A DNA stretch of 64,000 bases from Bacillota bacterium (GTDB lineage Bacteria > Bacillota > Clostridia > DSM-8532), in the NCBI GenBank assembly GCA_023440865.1, contig JAEXRM010000175.1, positions 1 to 64,000 on the forward strand, written 5' to 3'. The notes under the pieces are model-generated. The model was given only the letters and a program-made list of their open reading frames with translations, made no database searches and was not told the origin of the DNA. This document shows, piece by piece, positions 1-7,936 of this stretch (the first letter of the stretch is position 1; each line of letters starts with the position of its first letter). The position numbers were made by a program, and so were the translations under genes.

Positions 1-719
1 TCCTCCACCTCCGTTTCTGCCGCATCTCCCGCGCAGGCCGCCTGCAGGCCGGCGGCAAAGGCCATGCCGGGATTCTCCGGGTCGTACCGCACCGTCTCGG
101 GGGTCTCCTCGTGCGGCGGCACATAGCTGGGCAATACGGTGGTGGGTGCGGTTCCCGCCAGCATCAGGCCATCGGGGGCCGAAGGCGACACGACATGCGG
201 ATGCTGGCAGGCCAAACGGACCGAAAGGTTCAGGGATGCTTCGGACAAAGCCTCCAGCCGGAGCACCAGCACCTGGTCCGGATGGGAGACAAAGACGGTT
301 TGACGGACCTGGCCGGCTGTACCCTGCCACTCGGCTGTTGTGACGGCCGTTTCCAGATCGAGCGCGCGCCGGTAGGATGTCAGCGAGTCCGGGGCCCCCG
401 GGGTATTCCAAGCCAACAGCAGATCGGCCAGCGGCTGATAGGATTCGGTCCATTCACCAAGCAGATGCGCGTCGATCCACTTTTCGGCTTCCGCATACCG
501 ACCCGCATGAATCAGGCGCCGCGCCTCCGGCAGATGCATCAGGGCCGAGCGGTTTTGCTTGTCCCGCGGCGTGCCGGACCAGAGCGTGTCCTCGTTGAGC
601 TGGATGCGCTCGCAATCGGTCTTCCCGAACACCATCGCACCCAGACTGCCGTTTCCTACAGGCAGCGCCTCTTCCCATACACGGGCCGGCTGCCTGTACC
701 ACAATTCCCTGCTGATCAT
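1..719 (-). CDS. GH95-family glycoside hydrolase (alpha-L-fucosidase/galactosidase type), N-terminal part
   Basis: The gene starts at ATG 719 and stays open to the left edge, so only about 239 N-terminal residues are visible. The translation begins MISRELWYRQPARVWEEALP and carries the GH95 N-domain signatures ALPVGNGSLGAMVFG, ERIQLNEDTLWSGTP (residues about 19-52), YQPLADLLL and SHPDQVLVLRL. Known GH95 enzymes remove alpha-L-fucose or alpha-L-galactose from plant glycans; the catalytic residues lie in the missing C-terminal half. AGGAG stands 8 nt before the start. There is no signal peptide, so it probably works in the cytoplasm on imported oligosaccharides. It lies on the same strand as the kdu operon but about 590 bp beyond its last gene. 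Family assignment is firm; exact sugar specificity is not known. Confidence 0.85.
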   Translation of the reverse strand, partial: MISRELWYRQPARVWEEALPVGNGSLGAMVFGKTDCERIQLNEDTLWSGTPRDKQNRSALMHLPEARRLIHAGRYAEAEKWIDAHLLGEWTESYQPLADLLLAWNTPGAPDSLTSYRRALDLETAVTTAEWQGTAGQVRQTVFVSHPDQVLVLRLEALSEASLNLSVRLACQHPHVVSPSAPDGLMLAGTAPTTVLPSYVPPHEETPETVRYDPENPGMAFAAGLQAACAGDAAETEVE

Positions 720-891
720 CGCTGTATCTCCTATTCCTGTGCCCGTGCAGACCGTGCGGTCCCTGCCGAGAGGGATACGCACTGGATCCATTCTAGCGTG
801 GGACGAAGCACGACTCAATGGCCCAGTTGGCATCACACACCTTTTATTGCGCTTCCGCCTGCTTGACCGGCTCGGCACAGAAAAGCTGGCG

Positions 892-1344
892 ATGTTCCAG
901 TCTGAAAATCCCTCAGACGATGCCGCAACGCCGCCCGCCGCTGATGCCGGCTTCTTCATCGGCATGCGCCGCATGGCCGTGCTGGGACTTCGTTTCGCAG
1001 CCCGGGCACAACGGTATCAGGCGCTGTATCGGCGGTTCCTGTCGGAATCGCCGGGTTTCCGCGAGCAGGTGTACGGGCACTTCGGCGCCATGACGCAAAC
1101 CGTATTGCTGCAGATGGTGACCACCGCCCAGCAGGCGGGGCAGCTGCGTTCGGACGTGTCCGCTCCGCTGCTTGCCGATGTGATCGCGCTGGTGCTCGAA
1201 CGGGTCGACCGCCTGATCGCACCGGACATGCCGGACGATGCGATGCTCCGGCAGTTGGACGCATTGATGGCGGTCCTGCGCGACGGCATGCTGCCGGACT
1301 CCGTCAGCGAAGCCGGTCGGCCGGCACCCCGTCCATGTCCGTGA
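892..1344 (+). pseudogene. TetR-family regulator remnant lacking the DNA-binding domain
   Basis: The reading frame encodes about 150 residues resembling the C-terminal ligand-binding half of TetR regulators: an all-helical stretch with LYRRFLSESPGFREQVYGHF, then LLQMVTTAQQAGQLRSDV and LLADVIALVLERVDRLI. The usual 45-50 residue N-terminal helix-turn-helix is not found in any frame of the 172 bp between this ORF and the GH95 start. No good ribosome binding site precedes ATG 892. The 3' end overlaps the convergent kduI gene by 41 bp. It is best read as a 5'-truncated regulator; a stand-alone small helical protein is less likely. Confidence 0.5.
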
Positions 1345-2143
1345 AGGTCTGGTTCTCGCCGCACATGCCCCAGATGAAGGCGTAGTTCGTCGTGCCGACG
1401 CCGCTGTGGATCGACCAGCTGGGCGAGATGACCGCCTGCTCGTTCCCCACGACGAGGTGCCGGGTTTGCCCGGGCTCGCCCATCAGGTGGAACACGACGT
1501 TGTTCTCCGGCACGTTGAAGTACAGGTACACCTCCATGCGGCGCGCGTGGGTGTGGCACGGCATGGTGTTCCAGGCGCTGCCCCGCTCGAGGATGGTCAT
1601 GCCCATGACGAGCTGGCAGGATTTGCAGACGTTCGGGTGCACATACTGGTGGATGGTGCGCTCGTTGAGGGAATCCTTGTCGCCGAGGGCCACGTGGTTC
1701 GCGTCGGCGAGGCCGATCCTGACCACCTCGTACGCATGGTGGGCTGGCGCGGAGTTGAGATAGAACTTCGCGGGGACGGTCGCGTCCTTCGACGCGAAGA
1801 TCACCTCCCGGACGCCCATCGGCACATAGAGGCCATCCTGCGGTCCGAGTTCATGCACGGTGCCGTCGACCGAGACCGTGCCGGCTCCCCCGATGTTGAT
1901 CACGCCCAGCTCACGGCGTTCCAGAAAGAAATCGACGCCCATCTCCCTGGTGTCGGCTTCCAGCGGGAGCACGCGGTCGACCGGCATGGCGCCGCCAAAG
2001 ACGATGCGGTCATTGTGGCTGTAGGTGAGCGAAAGGGTGTCCGGCACAAAGATCCGCTCCACGAGGAAGTGTTCCCGCAGTGCAGCGGTGTCGTATCGCT
2101 TCACATCATCCGGATGGTTCGAATAGCGGATGTCGAGTTTCAT
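1304..2143 (-). CDS. kduI: 5-dehydro-4-deoxy-D-glucuronate isomerase
   Basis: KduI converts 5-keto-4-deoxyuronate, formed from unsaturated uronates, into 3-deoxy-D-glycero-2,5-hexodiulosonate. The protein has 279 residues, close to the 278 of E. coli KduI. The cupin zinc ligands are visible: PCHTHARRMEVY gives His197, His199 and Glu204, and SWSIHSG gives His246, which align with E. coli 196/198/203/245. The start at ATG 2143 (MKLDIRYSNH) is chosen because GGAGG lies 9 nt upstream and the family begins here. It is the last gene of the nine-gene minus-strand operon and follows kduD after 150 bp, as expected for pectin or glycosaminoglycan catabolism. Confidence 0.95.
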   Translation of the reverse strand: MKLDIRYSNHPDDVKRYDTAALREHFLVERIFVPDTLSLTYSHNDRIVFGGAMPVDRVLPLEADTREMGVDFFLERRELGVINIGGAGTVSVDGTVHELGPQDGLYVPMGVREVIFASKDATVPAKFYLNSAPAHHAYEVVRIGLADANHVALGDKDSLNERTIHQYVHPNVCKSCQLVMGMTILERGSAWNTMPCHTHARRMEVYLYFNVPENNVVFHLMGEPGQTRHLVVGNEQAVISPSWSIHSGVGTTNYAFIWGMCGENQTFTDMDGVPADRLR

Positions 2144-2293
2144 CGGTGATTCCTCCGTTTCCATTCCAAGCGGCATGTCACCGGGCCGCATCCGGCACGC
2201 CGCTTGCCACGGTTGATCCAGCCTTCCCGTACGATGCATGCCGCGCCGGCGCGTGGCCGTCCGGCCGCTCGCCGGTTCTTTCGCCCTGCGGAT

Positions 2294-3052
2294 TCAGCGT
2301 GCCTGATACCCGCCATCGACGCAGATCGTGAACCCGTTGACGTATGCGCTCGCGTCGGACGCGAGGAACACGGCTGTAGGTCCCAGGTCCTCGGGGGTGC
2401 CCCACCGTCCGGCCGGGATGCGGTTCAGGATTTCCTGGTAACGCGCGGGATCGTTCCGGATCAGCTCGGTGTTGTCGGTCACCATGTACCCGGGCGCGAT
2501 GGCGTTGACGTTGATGCCGTATTTGGCCCATTCGTTCGCCAGCGTCATCGTGAGTCCCTTGAGCGCGCTTTTGCTGGATGTGTAGGATGGAACCCGGATG
2601 CCGCCCTGATAAGAGAGCATCGAGGCGATGTTGATGATCTTCCCGCCGCGGCCCTGTGCGACGAATGCGCGGGCGACGCGCTGCGACAGGAAGAAGGCCG
2701 TCTTGAGGTTGATGTTCATCACATCGTCCCAGTCCTGCTCGGAGAAGTCCAGGCTGTCGGCCCGCCGGATGATGCCGGCGTTGTTGACCAGGATGTCCAC
2801 CCCGCCGAAGGCCTGCACACAGGCATCCACGATCTCGTCGAGCTTGTCCTGGCGCGTCAGGTCGGCGTTGACCCAGACAAACCGTCGGCCCAGCGCCTCG
2901 AGCTCGGCTTTCACATCGGCGCAGTCTCCCGTGCCGACGCCCACAATGTCGGCACCGTGCTGCGCCAACGCCACCGCGATGCCCCGACCGAGACCGCGGC
3001 GCGCACCGGTCACGATGGCCGCCTTTCCTGCCAAAGAAAATGCATTCACCAT
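2294..3052 (-). CDS. kduD: 2-dehydro-3-deoxy-D-gluconate 5-dehydrogenase
   Basis: KduD is a cytoplasmic short-chain dehydrogenase that reduces the KduI product to 2-keto-3-deoxy-D-gluconate with NAD(P)H. The 252 residues (E. coli 253) show the cofactor motif VTGARRGLG (residues 14-22), NNAG at 90-93 and the catalytic Ser144-Tyr157-Lys161 set. AAGGAG stands 8 nt before ATG 3052. The start overlaps the stop of the TIM-barrel gene by 7 bp, which suggests translational coupling. The kinase and aldolase that would finish the pathway (KdgK, Eda) are not in the window. Confidence 0.95.
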   Translation of the reverse strand: MVNAFSLAGKAAIVTGARRGLGRGIAVALAQHGADIVGVGTGDCADVKAELEALGRRFVWVNADLTRQDKLDEIVDACVQAFGGVDILVNNAGIIRRADSLDFSEQDWDDVMNINLKTAFFLSQRVARAFVAQGRGGKIINIASMLSYQGGIRVPSYTSSKSALKGLTMTLANEWAKYGINVNAIAPGYMVTDNTELIRNDPARYQEILNRIPAGRWGTPEDLGPTAVFLASDASAYVNGFTICVDGGYQAR

Positions 3053-3870
3053 AGGCCACACTCCTTCAAGGTCTTCACGATCTCCGGCACATCGCCGATT
3101 GGGACCTCGTCGAGCACCAGGTCCCCCACCGGGAACAGCGACGCGAGATACGGCAGGTCCATAAGCCCCGTCCCCAGCCGAACCGGCACCATGACGCCGT
3201 TTTCGATGACGAAGTCCTTGAGGTGGATCACCGAGACGAGGTCGCCGAACAGGTGCTTCATGGTATCGAACATCTGCCGCTGCGCGGCATGGTTCTGTGG
3301 CGTCAGCAGGTTCACCGGGTCGAAGATGAGGCGGACGTGTTCCCGCCCCACCGCCTGCAGCAGCCGGTCCAGCCGCTCGGGCGAATCGATCACATGCCGC
3401 ACGACCGGTTCGATGCCGACCCGGACGCCATGCGACGCAGCCGTCCGGACCAGTCGTTGCATGGATTGGACACAAATGGCGAATGCTTCTTCGCCATGAT
3501 TCCAGCCATGGTCCCCGCAGTCTTCCAGAAACGACCCGGTCTCGGTACCGACAAGCGCCGCCCCGACCCGCGGCGCGAACGCCAGGTAGGACTCGAATTT
3601 TGTGAGTTCGCGTTCCCGCAGGCCGTCGTCCTGAATGGACGGATTGATGTAGCAGCTCAGCACGGAAATCTTCACCCCGTGCGCAGCCAGGCCGGCTTGG
3701 ATCTCGTCGGCGCTTTGCGTTGTGAGCCGCACCTCTCCCCCGTCCCACCGGATCGCCTTCGGCAGCGACAGCTGCACGCCGGACAGCCCGAATGCGGCGA
3801 CCGCCTCCGCGAGCTCGCGCGGCGGCAGGCAGCCGACATCATGTGCCCGGATTCCCACGATACGGTTCAT
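3046..3870 (-). CDS. Xylose-isomerase-like TIM-barrel sugar isomerase/epimerase
   Basis: A 274-residue protein of the sugar phosphate isomerase/epimerase (AP endonuclease family 2) fold. Supporting segments are VGTETGSF and IEPVVRHVI, followed by LIFDPVNLL and VIHLKDFVIENG near the C-terminus, which supply the Glu/Asp/His metal ligands typical of the fold. Start ATG 3870 has GGAG 6-9 nt upstream. It lies between the toroid-like protein and kduD and overlaps kduD by 7 bp, so a step in uronate or rhamnose handling is inferred. The substrate cannot be named: the family spans hydroxypyruvate isomerases, tagatose epimerases and inosose dehydratases. Confidence 0.8.
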   Translation of the reverse strand: MNRIVGIRAHDVGCLPPRELAEAVAAFGLSGVQLSLPKAIRWDGGEVRLTTQSADEIQAGLAAHGVKISVLSCYINPSIQDDGLRERELTKFESYLAFAPRVGAALVGTETGSFLEDCGDHGWNHGEEAFAICVQSMQRLVRTAASHGVRVGIEPVVRHVIDSPERLDRLLQAVGREHVRLIFDPVNLLTPQNHAAQRQMFDTMKHLFGDLVSVIHLKDFVIENGVMVPVRLGTGLMDLPYLASLFPVGDLVLDEVPIGDVPEIVKTLKECGLW

Positions 3871-3892
3871 GCCCGCTCCACCCTTTCCCGCC

Positions 3893-5530
3893 TCACAACG
3901 GCCTTCCGTTCGCATTCGACAGCACGAAGGTGCGGTCGAAGTGCGAGTAGTCGGTGAAGTACAGCGTGAAGTGGTCCCGGCTCGCCGTTTCGCTGCCGGC
4001 ATAGCCGCCGACAAAGTGGTGCGTGCCGAAGGCGGGACCGATGCGCATCACGTCCATGCCCTTTTCCACAACCACCGTGCCGTCGGATGCCACAATCGAG
4101 CCGCCCGCGACGCCCCCGGTCACAAAGTGTTCCGTACGCACGCCGCATCCCTGGCTCAGGGACAGCTCAACCTTGACCGGCACCTTCGGACACCCGTCGG
4201 TTTGGATGCGGACGGAAACCCCATCCGCCACCTCGTCCACCCACACGGTGAATGCCAGGTCCGGACCATGGATCTTCTCGCGGCTTGCATTGTCCATCGC
4301 CCACCAGTCGCTCGTCTCCGGCTTTTCCCGGAACGGCCTGTAGTACCAGCCGGCCGCCCTGTAGTGCAGTGTGAAGCCGCCTTCCCGCTCCTCCAGCTGC
4401 TGGATGCGGAACGACCGCTGGTCGAAGTACGTCACGCCGATGCGCACGGAGGCGGTCAGCGCGCCGGCCTGGAAGTACAGGAACCGGTCGCTGTTCTTGA
4501 GCAGCGAGTAGCTCGTGTCGCCCTTCCGGACCCGCACGATGCCCGAGTCGCGGTAATGCCGCCGGTACTGCGTGGGGAAGCCGCAGCCTTCGGCCTTCCA
4601 GCCAAGGAGCTGCGGATTCGCCATCAGGTCGGGGAGGCAGTCGGGCGCGAGGTGGCCCCGTTCGACGATATCCGCCATGATCTGGTTGGCGGCGGCGGCA
4701 AAGGCGGCGTTGCCCGTCCGATGCGCCATGTAGCGGTATTCGAAGTAGTAGTTCTCGGGATAGACCTTCTTCCCGTAGTCCTGACGGGTGGAATTGTTCG
4801 TGAAGATGCTGCCGTCCGGCTCCACATAGGTGAACATCATGTTCAGGTTCCGTTCGACATGGCCAAAGAAGCTTTCATCACCGGTTTCCTCGCCCAGCAG
4901 AATCATCGCGTCGTTGTTGACGGCATTGTACCCGCCGGCGGAACGCTCGGCGTATTCCCCGTCCTCCGTGCAGTCGATGCCCTCGAGGAGGTAGCCTTCG
5001 GCGACCGCCTTCATCGCCTCATCCCCGAACAGGTTGTAACAGGCCATCAGGATCGAGGCGATCGCCCACCGATGGTTCGGTGTGTGAAACCCGCCCTGCA
5101 TGATGCCGTAGGCCGCCCGGCGGAAGATGTCCGCGATTTCATTCTTCAGGGAAACGCTCTCCTCATCGGCCTTGGTGCGCAGCAACCGGTATGACGGCAG
5201 CAGGCCCTTGAGGCAGAAGGCGGTGTCGGGCGCGGCGTTGAAATTGCAGTTGATGTAGTCGAAGGTGCCGTCCGCGTTGTGCTGGCGCTTCACGTAGGCC
5301 AGCGCGATCCGGACGCGCTCGAGCAGCCGGCGGTCCTGATGGTACCGGCTCTGCGGGTTGTGGTAGAGTGCGATGAGGTTCGCCGCGCCATACATCGTGC
5401 TCTTGGCCTGCACCAGCCCACCCTCGGTCAGCAGCCCGCCATGGTTCGGGGAGGCGGTGTCGAGGATCTGGTGGTTCATGAAGTGATCGGCACGTTTTTC
5501 CGTATCCCGGATGATCTTGTGGTCATGCAT
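3893..5530 (-). CDS. Unrecognised (alpha/alpha)-toroid-like carbohydrate-active protein
   Basis: I do not recognise this 545-residue protein with certainty. The N-terminal about 330 residues are helical and Trp/Tyr/Asn-rich (NHRWAIASILMACYNLFGD, AGGYNAVNNDAMILLGEE, YFEYRYMAHRTGN). The C-terminal about 200 residues look beta-rich (YFQAGALTASVRIGVTYFD, GFTLHYRAAGWYYRP). That layout recalls toroid-plus-beta-sheet polysaccharide lyases or GH families, and NHRW offers the Asn/His pair such lyases use. It has no signal peptide. GTG 5539 is in frame, but ATG 5530 is better placed behind GAGGTG. It follows the GH105 gene by 16 bp in the same operon, so a role on unsaturated oligosaccharides is inferred from context only. 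Confidence 0.6.
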   Translation of the reverse strand: MHDHKIIRDTEKRADHFMNHQILDTASPNHGGLLTEGGLVQAKSTMYGAANLIALYHNPQSRYHQDRRLLERVRIALAYVKRQHNADGTFDYINCNFNAAPDTAFCLKGLLPSYRLLRTKADEESVSLKNEIADIFRRAAYGIMQGGFHTPNHRWAIASILMACYNLFGDEAMKAVAEGYLLEGIDCTEDGEYAERSAGGYNAVNNDAMILLGEETGDESFFGHVERNLNMMFTYVEPDGSIFTNNSTRQDYGKKVYPENYYFEYRYMAHRTGNAAFAAAANQIMADIVERGHLAPDCLPDLMANPQLLGWKAEGCGFPTQYRRHYRDSGIVRVRKGDTSYSLLKNSDRFLYFQAGALTASVRIGVTYFDQRSFRIQQLEEREGGFTLHYRAAGWYYRPFREKPETSDWWAMDNASREKIHGPDLAFTVWVDEVADGVSVRIQTDGCPKVPVKVELSLSQGCGVRTEHFVTGGVAGGSIVASDGTVVVEKGMDVMRIGPAFGTHHFVGGYAGSETASRDHFTLYFTDYSHFDRTFVLSNANGRPL

Positions 5531-5546
5531 ATCATCCACCTCGTAT

Positions 5547-6758
5547 TCATCTGACTGCCGCGACCGCAGGGGATCCGCCTGTCAACGGGCTCACTGCGGT
5601 CGCGGCATCACAGCCGTTTCGGGTTCCAGCACTTGACGCATCCCGTGTTCCGCATCGGGCGCGCGCATCCGGAAGCATCATCAATTCGGTCAACGCAAGC
5701 AGCACCATCGCCTGGCCGTAGGGCATGGGACAGATCGGAATCTGCTTGTAGAAATCGACCGTCTCCCGCCCCATGGGGGTGCCATACGACACGTTTTGTA
5801 CCACACCTTGTGCGTCGATGTTGTCAAGCAACGCTTCCGCAGCCTTCAGGCCGACATCCCGGTACTTCCCGTCGATCAGACCCAGCCGCACCGCCTTGAG
5901 AATACCATAACAGAAGCCGGCGGTCGCGGAGCTTTCGACATAGGAGGTCGGATCGTCGAGCACGGTATGCCACATGCCGCTCTCATCCTGCAATTCGGCC
6001 AGTCTTTGGACCTGCGCGCCGAGGGTTTCGGCGAGGAACGCCTTGACGCCCGCGTTCCCTTCAAGCATCTCGATGAAGTCGGGAAAACCGATCGTGATCC
6101 AGCTGTTGCCCCGGCCCCACAGGCCCCTGGCAAAATTGTGCCGCCCGTTGAAGGTCCAGCCGTGGAACCACAGACCGGTCGACCGGTCGGCCAGGTACTT
6201 CACATGCAGCAGGTGCTGGCGGATCGCCTCCTCCACGTATTCCCGCCTCTCCAGCAGCATGCCGGCCCGCGCCAGGAACAGCACGGTCATCACGAGGGTG
6301 TCGTCCCAGAGCTCCCCGTCGTTGATGCAGTCGGAGGTGATGTGCTGCAGCCCCTTTTCCTCGGTCCTGGGCATGTCGCGATACACCCACGCCGCCCATT
6401 CCGTGATGGGGGCGAGGTACTTGTCGTCTTGCGTCGCCTCGTACACGAAGGTCATTGCCAGCATGGGCGCGACGGTGTTGACGTTCTTGCCCGGAAGCCC
6501 GTCGATGAAGCGTTCGTCGTAGTACCGCACCAGCGTGTCGAGGTATTCCCGCTTCCCGGTGAACTGGTACAGCTTCCAGAACCCGTACAGGCCGATGCCC
6601 TGGGTCCATTCCCAGTGCCGGTATTTCCGCAGCTCGTCGTTCTGGGTCTGCTGCGCCTTCATGTTTTCGAGGAATGTCGTATCGTCCTCGTACAGGATGG
6701 TGGTCAGTGAAGCGCAGACCCGTTCGGCCTTCTCGATGATCTCTCCGCGCTGGAGCAT
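5547..6758 (-). CDS. yteR: GH105 unsaturated rhamnogalacturonyl hydrolase
   Basis: GH105 enzymes hydrolyse the 4,5-unsaturated galacturonate from the non-reducing end of lyase-made rhamnogalacturonan oligosaccharides by hydrating the vinyl ether. The 403-residue protein shows the (alpha/alpha)6 landmarks HWEWTQGIGLYGFWKLYQFTG (start of the barrel), LWDDTLVMTVLFLAR with the likely general-acid Asp, WFHGWTF and WGRGNSWITIGFPDF. AAGGAGG stands 8 nt before ATG 6758. No signal peptide, so it is cytoplasmic. After ALTELMML the last about 38 residues are a low-complexity Ala/Arg/Gly/Thr tail that overlaps a perfect inverted repeat. Its product would feed kduI and kduD. Confidence 0.92.
   Translation of the reverse strand: MLQRGEIIEKAERVCASLTTILYEDDTTFLENMKAQQTQNDELRKYRHWEWTQGIGLYGFWKLYQFTGKREYLDTLVRYYDERFIDGLPGKNVNTVAPMLAMTFVYEATQDDKYLAPITEWAAWVYRDMPRTEEKGLQHITSDCINDGELWDDTLVMTVLFLARAGMLLERREYVEEAIRQHLLHVKYLADRSTGLWFHGWTFNGRHNFARGLWGRGNSWITIGFPDFIEMLEGNAGVKAFLAETLGAQVQRLAELQDESGMWHTVLDDPTSYVESSATAGFCYGILKAVRLGLIDGKYRDVGLKAAEALLDNIDAQGVVQNVSYGTPMGRETVDFYKQIPICPMPYGQAMVLLALTELMMLPDARARCGTRDASSAGTRNGCDAATAVSPLTGGSPAVAAVR
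5556..5607 (-). repeat. Perfect 14-bp inverted repeat at the GH105 3' end
   Basis: TGCCGCGACCGCAG at 5556-5569 pairs perfectly with CTGCGGTCGCGGCA at 5594-5607, leaving a 24-nt loop. The stem lies inside the last codons of the GH105 gene, ending 7 nt before its stop codon and about 14 nt before the ribosome binding site of the next gene. No T-run follows on the minus strand, so a classical terminator is unlikely. An RNA processing or translational-coupling element is possible. Confidence 0.6.
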
Positions 6759-6832
6759 GTTCTAGCCTCCTTGTCGTGCCATGAAGTGGGATTGGTGCCG
6801 GAACCGGCCGGCCGTCATGCCTCCGGGGGGTG

Positions 6833-7846
6833 TCAGGACTGCCGCTTGAGAAACACCGGATTGGTGATCGCCTTGTTCCAGGTGCTGCTTCCGGCGACGA
6901 ACACCAGCCAGGCGGCGTCCCCGGCGTCATACAGAACCGTGTCGTGGAACGAAGCCGCATGAATCGGGATTTCCGCCGGTTCACCCTTCCGGTCGTCGTA
7001 CACATACAGCGTGTCGACCGCCTCGTCCGCCCGCAGCTCGATCTGCAGCTGCACCGAACCGGCGAGCGCCGCGATGCCGTCGTACGCCAGGGTGTCGTCG
7101 ATCACCGCCGTCTCGCCGTAGGATGCCCCGTTGACCTCTATGTTCAGGAAAGGTCCGCTTGTCAGGAAGCTGTGCCCCCTCGTGAGTGCCTGCAGGATAT
7201 GCCCGCGTGTGAACGTTTCCGCGCACACCACGGTCTTGATCAGCCTTTCCCTCATGTGCTCGTGAATTCGGTGCTGGTCGGAGCCCGTCGTGGCGGGCAG
7301 GTACGTGCCCGACCGCAGCAGCCGCAGCCAGAGCGCGAACGCATCGCCGTTCTTCGTGCCGGGCTCCATGGTCTCGGATCCGTTCCAGACCTCCATCGTG
7401 TCGAAGATGCCGATCAGGTCCGTGAACCGTTCCGGGAAGCTGATGTTCCGGTCGCGGTCCCTGGGGTGGTTCAGCTGGGCGATGCCGCCCGCGGCGTGGA
7501 TCTCGTCGCAGATGCGCACGAATTCCCGGCGGACCGCCCCGTCGTCGCCGGCCTGGTACCGGAACACCACGTCGACCGGCGTGTTGAGCGCCATCACATG
7601 GCCGTGCCCGGTGGATATCTCCTTCGAGACGATCGGAATGAACGCCGGCGATTCGAACCGGAGCCATGCCGCATGGTTGAGGATGTTGTGATGGTCGGAG
7701 ACGGCGCCGAAGCGCAAGTCCTTCGCACGCATGAACGCGTGGATCTCCTCCAGCGTGTCCGGGGCGTTGTCCGTGCCGCCGTGCGCCGGGCTGCTGTAGA
7801 TGCTGTGCTGGTGGAGGTCGCCGGAAAACCAGGTTCGTTGCCGCAT
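6833..7846 (-). CDS. PHP-domain metallohydrolase (CehA/McbA-like)
   Basis: The PHP fold holds a multi-metal site made by scattered His/Asp residues. Visible motifs are GDLHQHSIYSS, AVSDHHNIL, LNHPRDRD and TGSDQHRIHEH, which match CehA/McbA-type hydrolases that cleave phosphodiester or other ester bonds. The C-terminal third (from about residue 230) is a beta-rich segment ending FVAGSSTWNKAITNPVFLK. Three in-frame starts lie within 27 bp (GTG 7873, ATG 7864, ATG 7846); none has a strong ribosome binding site, and ATG 7846 (337 residues) has the best, GGGA. It lies between lplA and the GH105 gene; a role in removing a substituent from the imported glycan is only inferred. Confidence 0.75.
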   Translation of the reverse strand: MRQRTWFSGDLHQHSIYSSPAHGGTDNAPDTLEEIHAFMRAKDLRFGAVSDHHNILNHAAWLRFESPAFIPIVSKEISTGHGHVMALNTPVDVVFRYQAGDDGAVRREFVRICDEIHAAGGIAQLNHPRDRDRNISFPERFTDLIGIFDTMEVWNGSETMEPGTKNGDAFALWLRLLRSGTYLPATTGSDQHRIHEHMRERLIKTVVCAETFTRGHILQALTRGHSFLTSGPFLNIEVNGASYGETAVIDDTLAYDGIAALAGSVQLQIELRADEAVDTLYVYDDRKGEPAEIPIHAASFHDTVLYDAGDAAWLVFVAGSSTWNKAITNPVFLKRQS

Positions 7847-7879
7847 CAATGTTCCCGTCCGCATCTGTCGCACATCAAA

Positions 7880-7917
7880 CGGGCAACCGGGTCACCTTGC
7901 GGCAACCCGATTGCCCG
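7880..7917 (-). terminator. Hairpin between lplA and the PHP gene (attenuator-like)
   Basis: CGGGCAACCGGGT (7880-7892) pairs with ACCCGATTGCCCG (7905-7917) over 13 positions with one mismatch and a 12-nt loop. On the minus strand the stem is followed by only TTT. It would lower expression of the downstream enzymes relative to the solute-binding protein, a common arrangement in importer operons. Confidence 0.45.
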
Positions 7918-7936
7918 CCGGATGCATGTGACGTGC

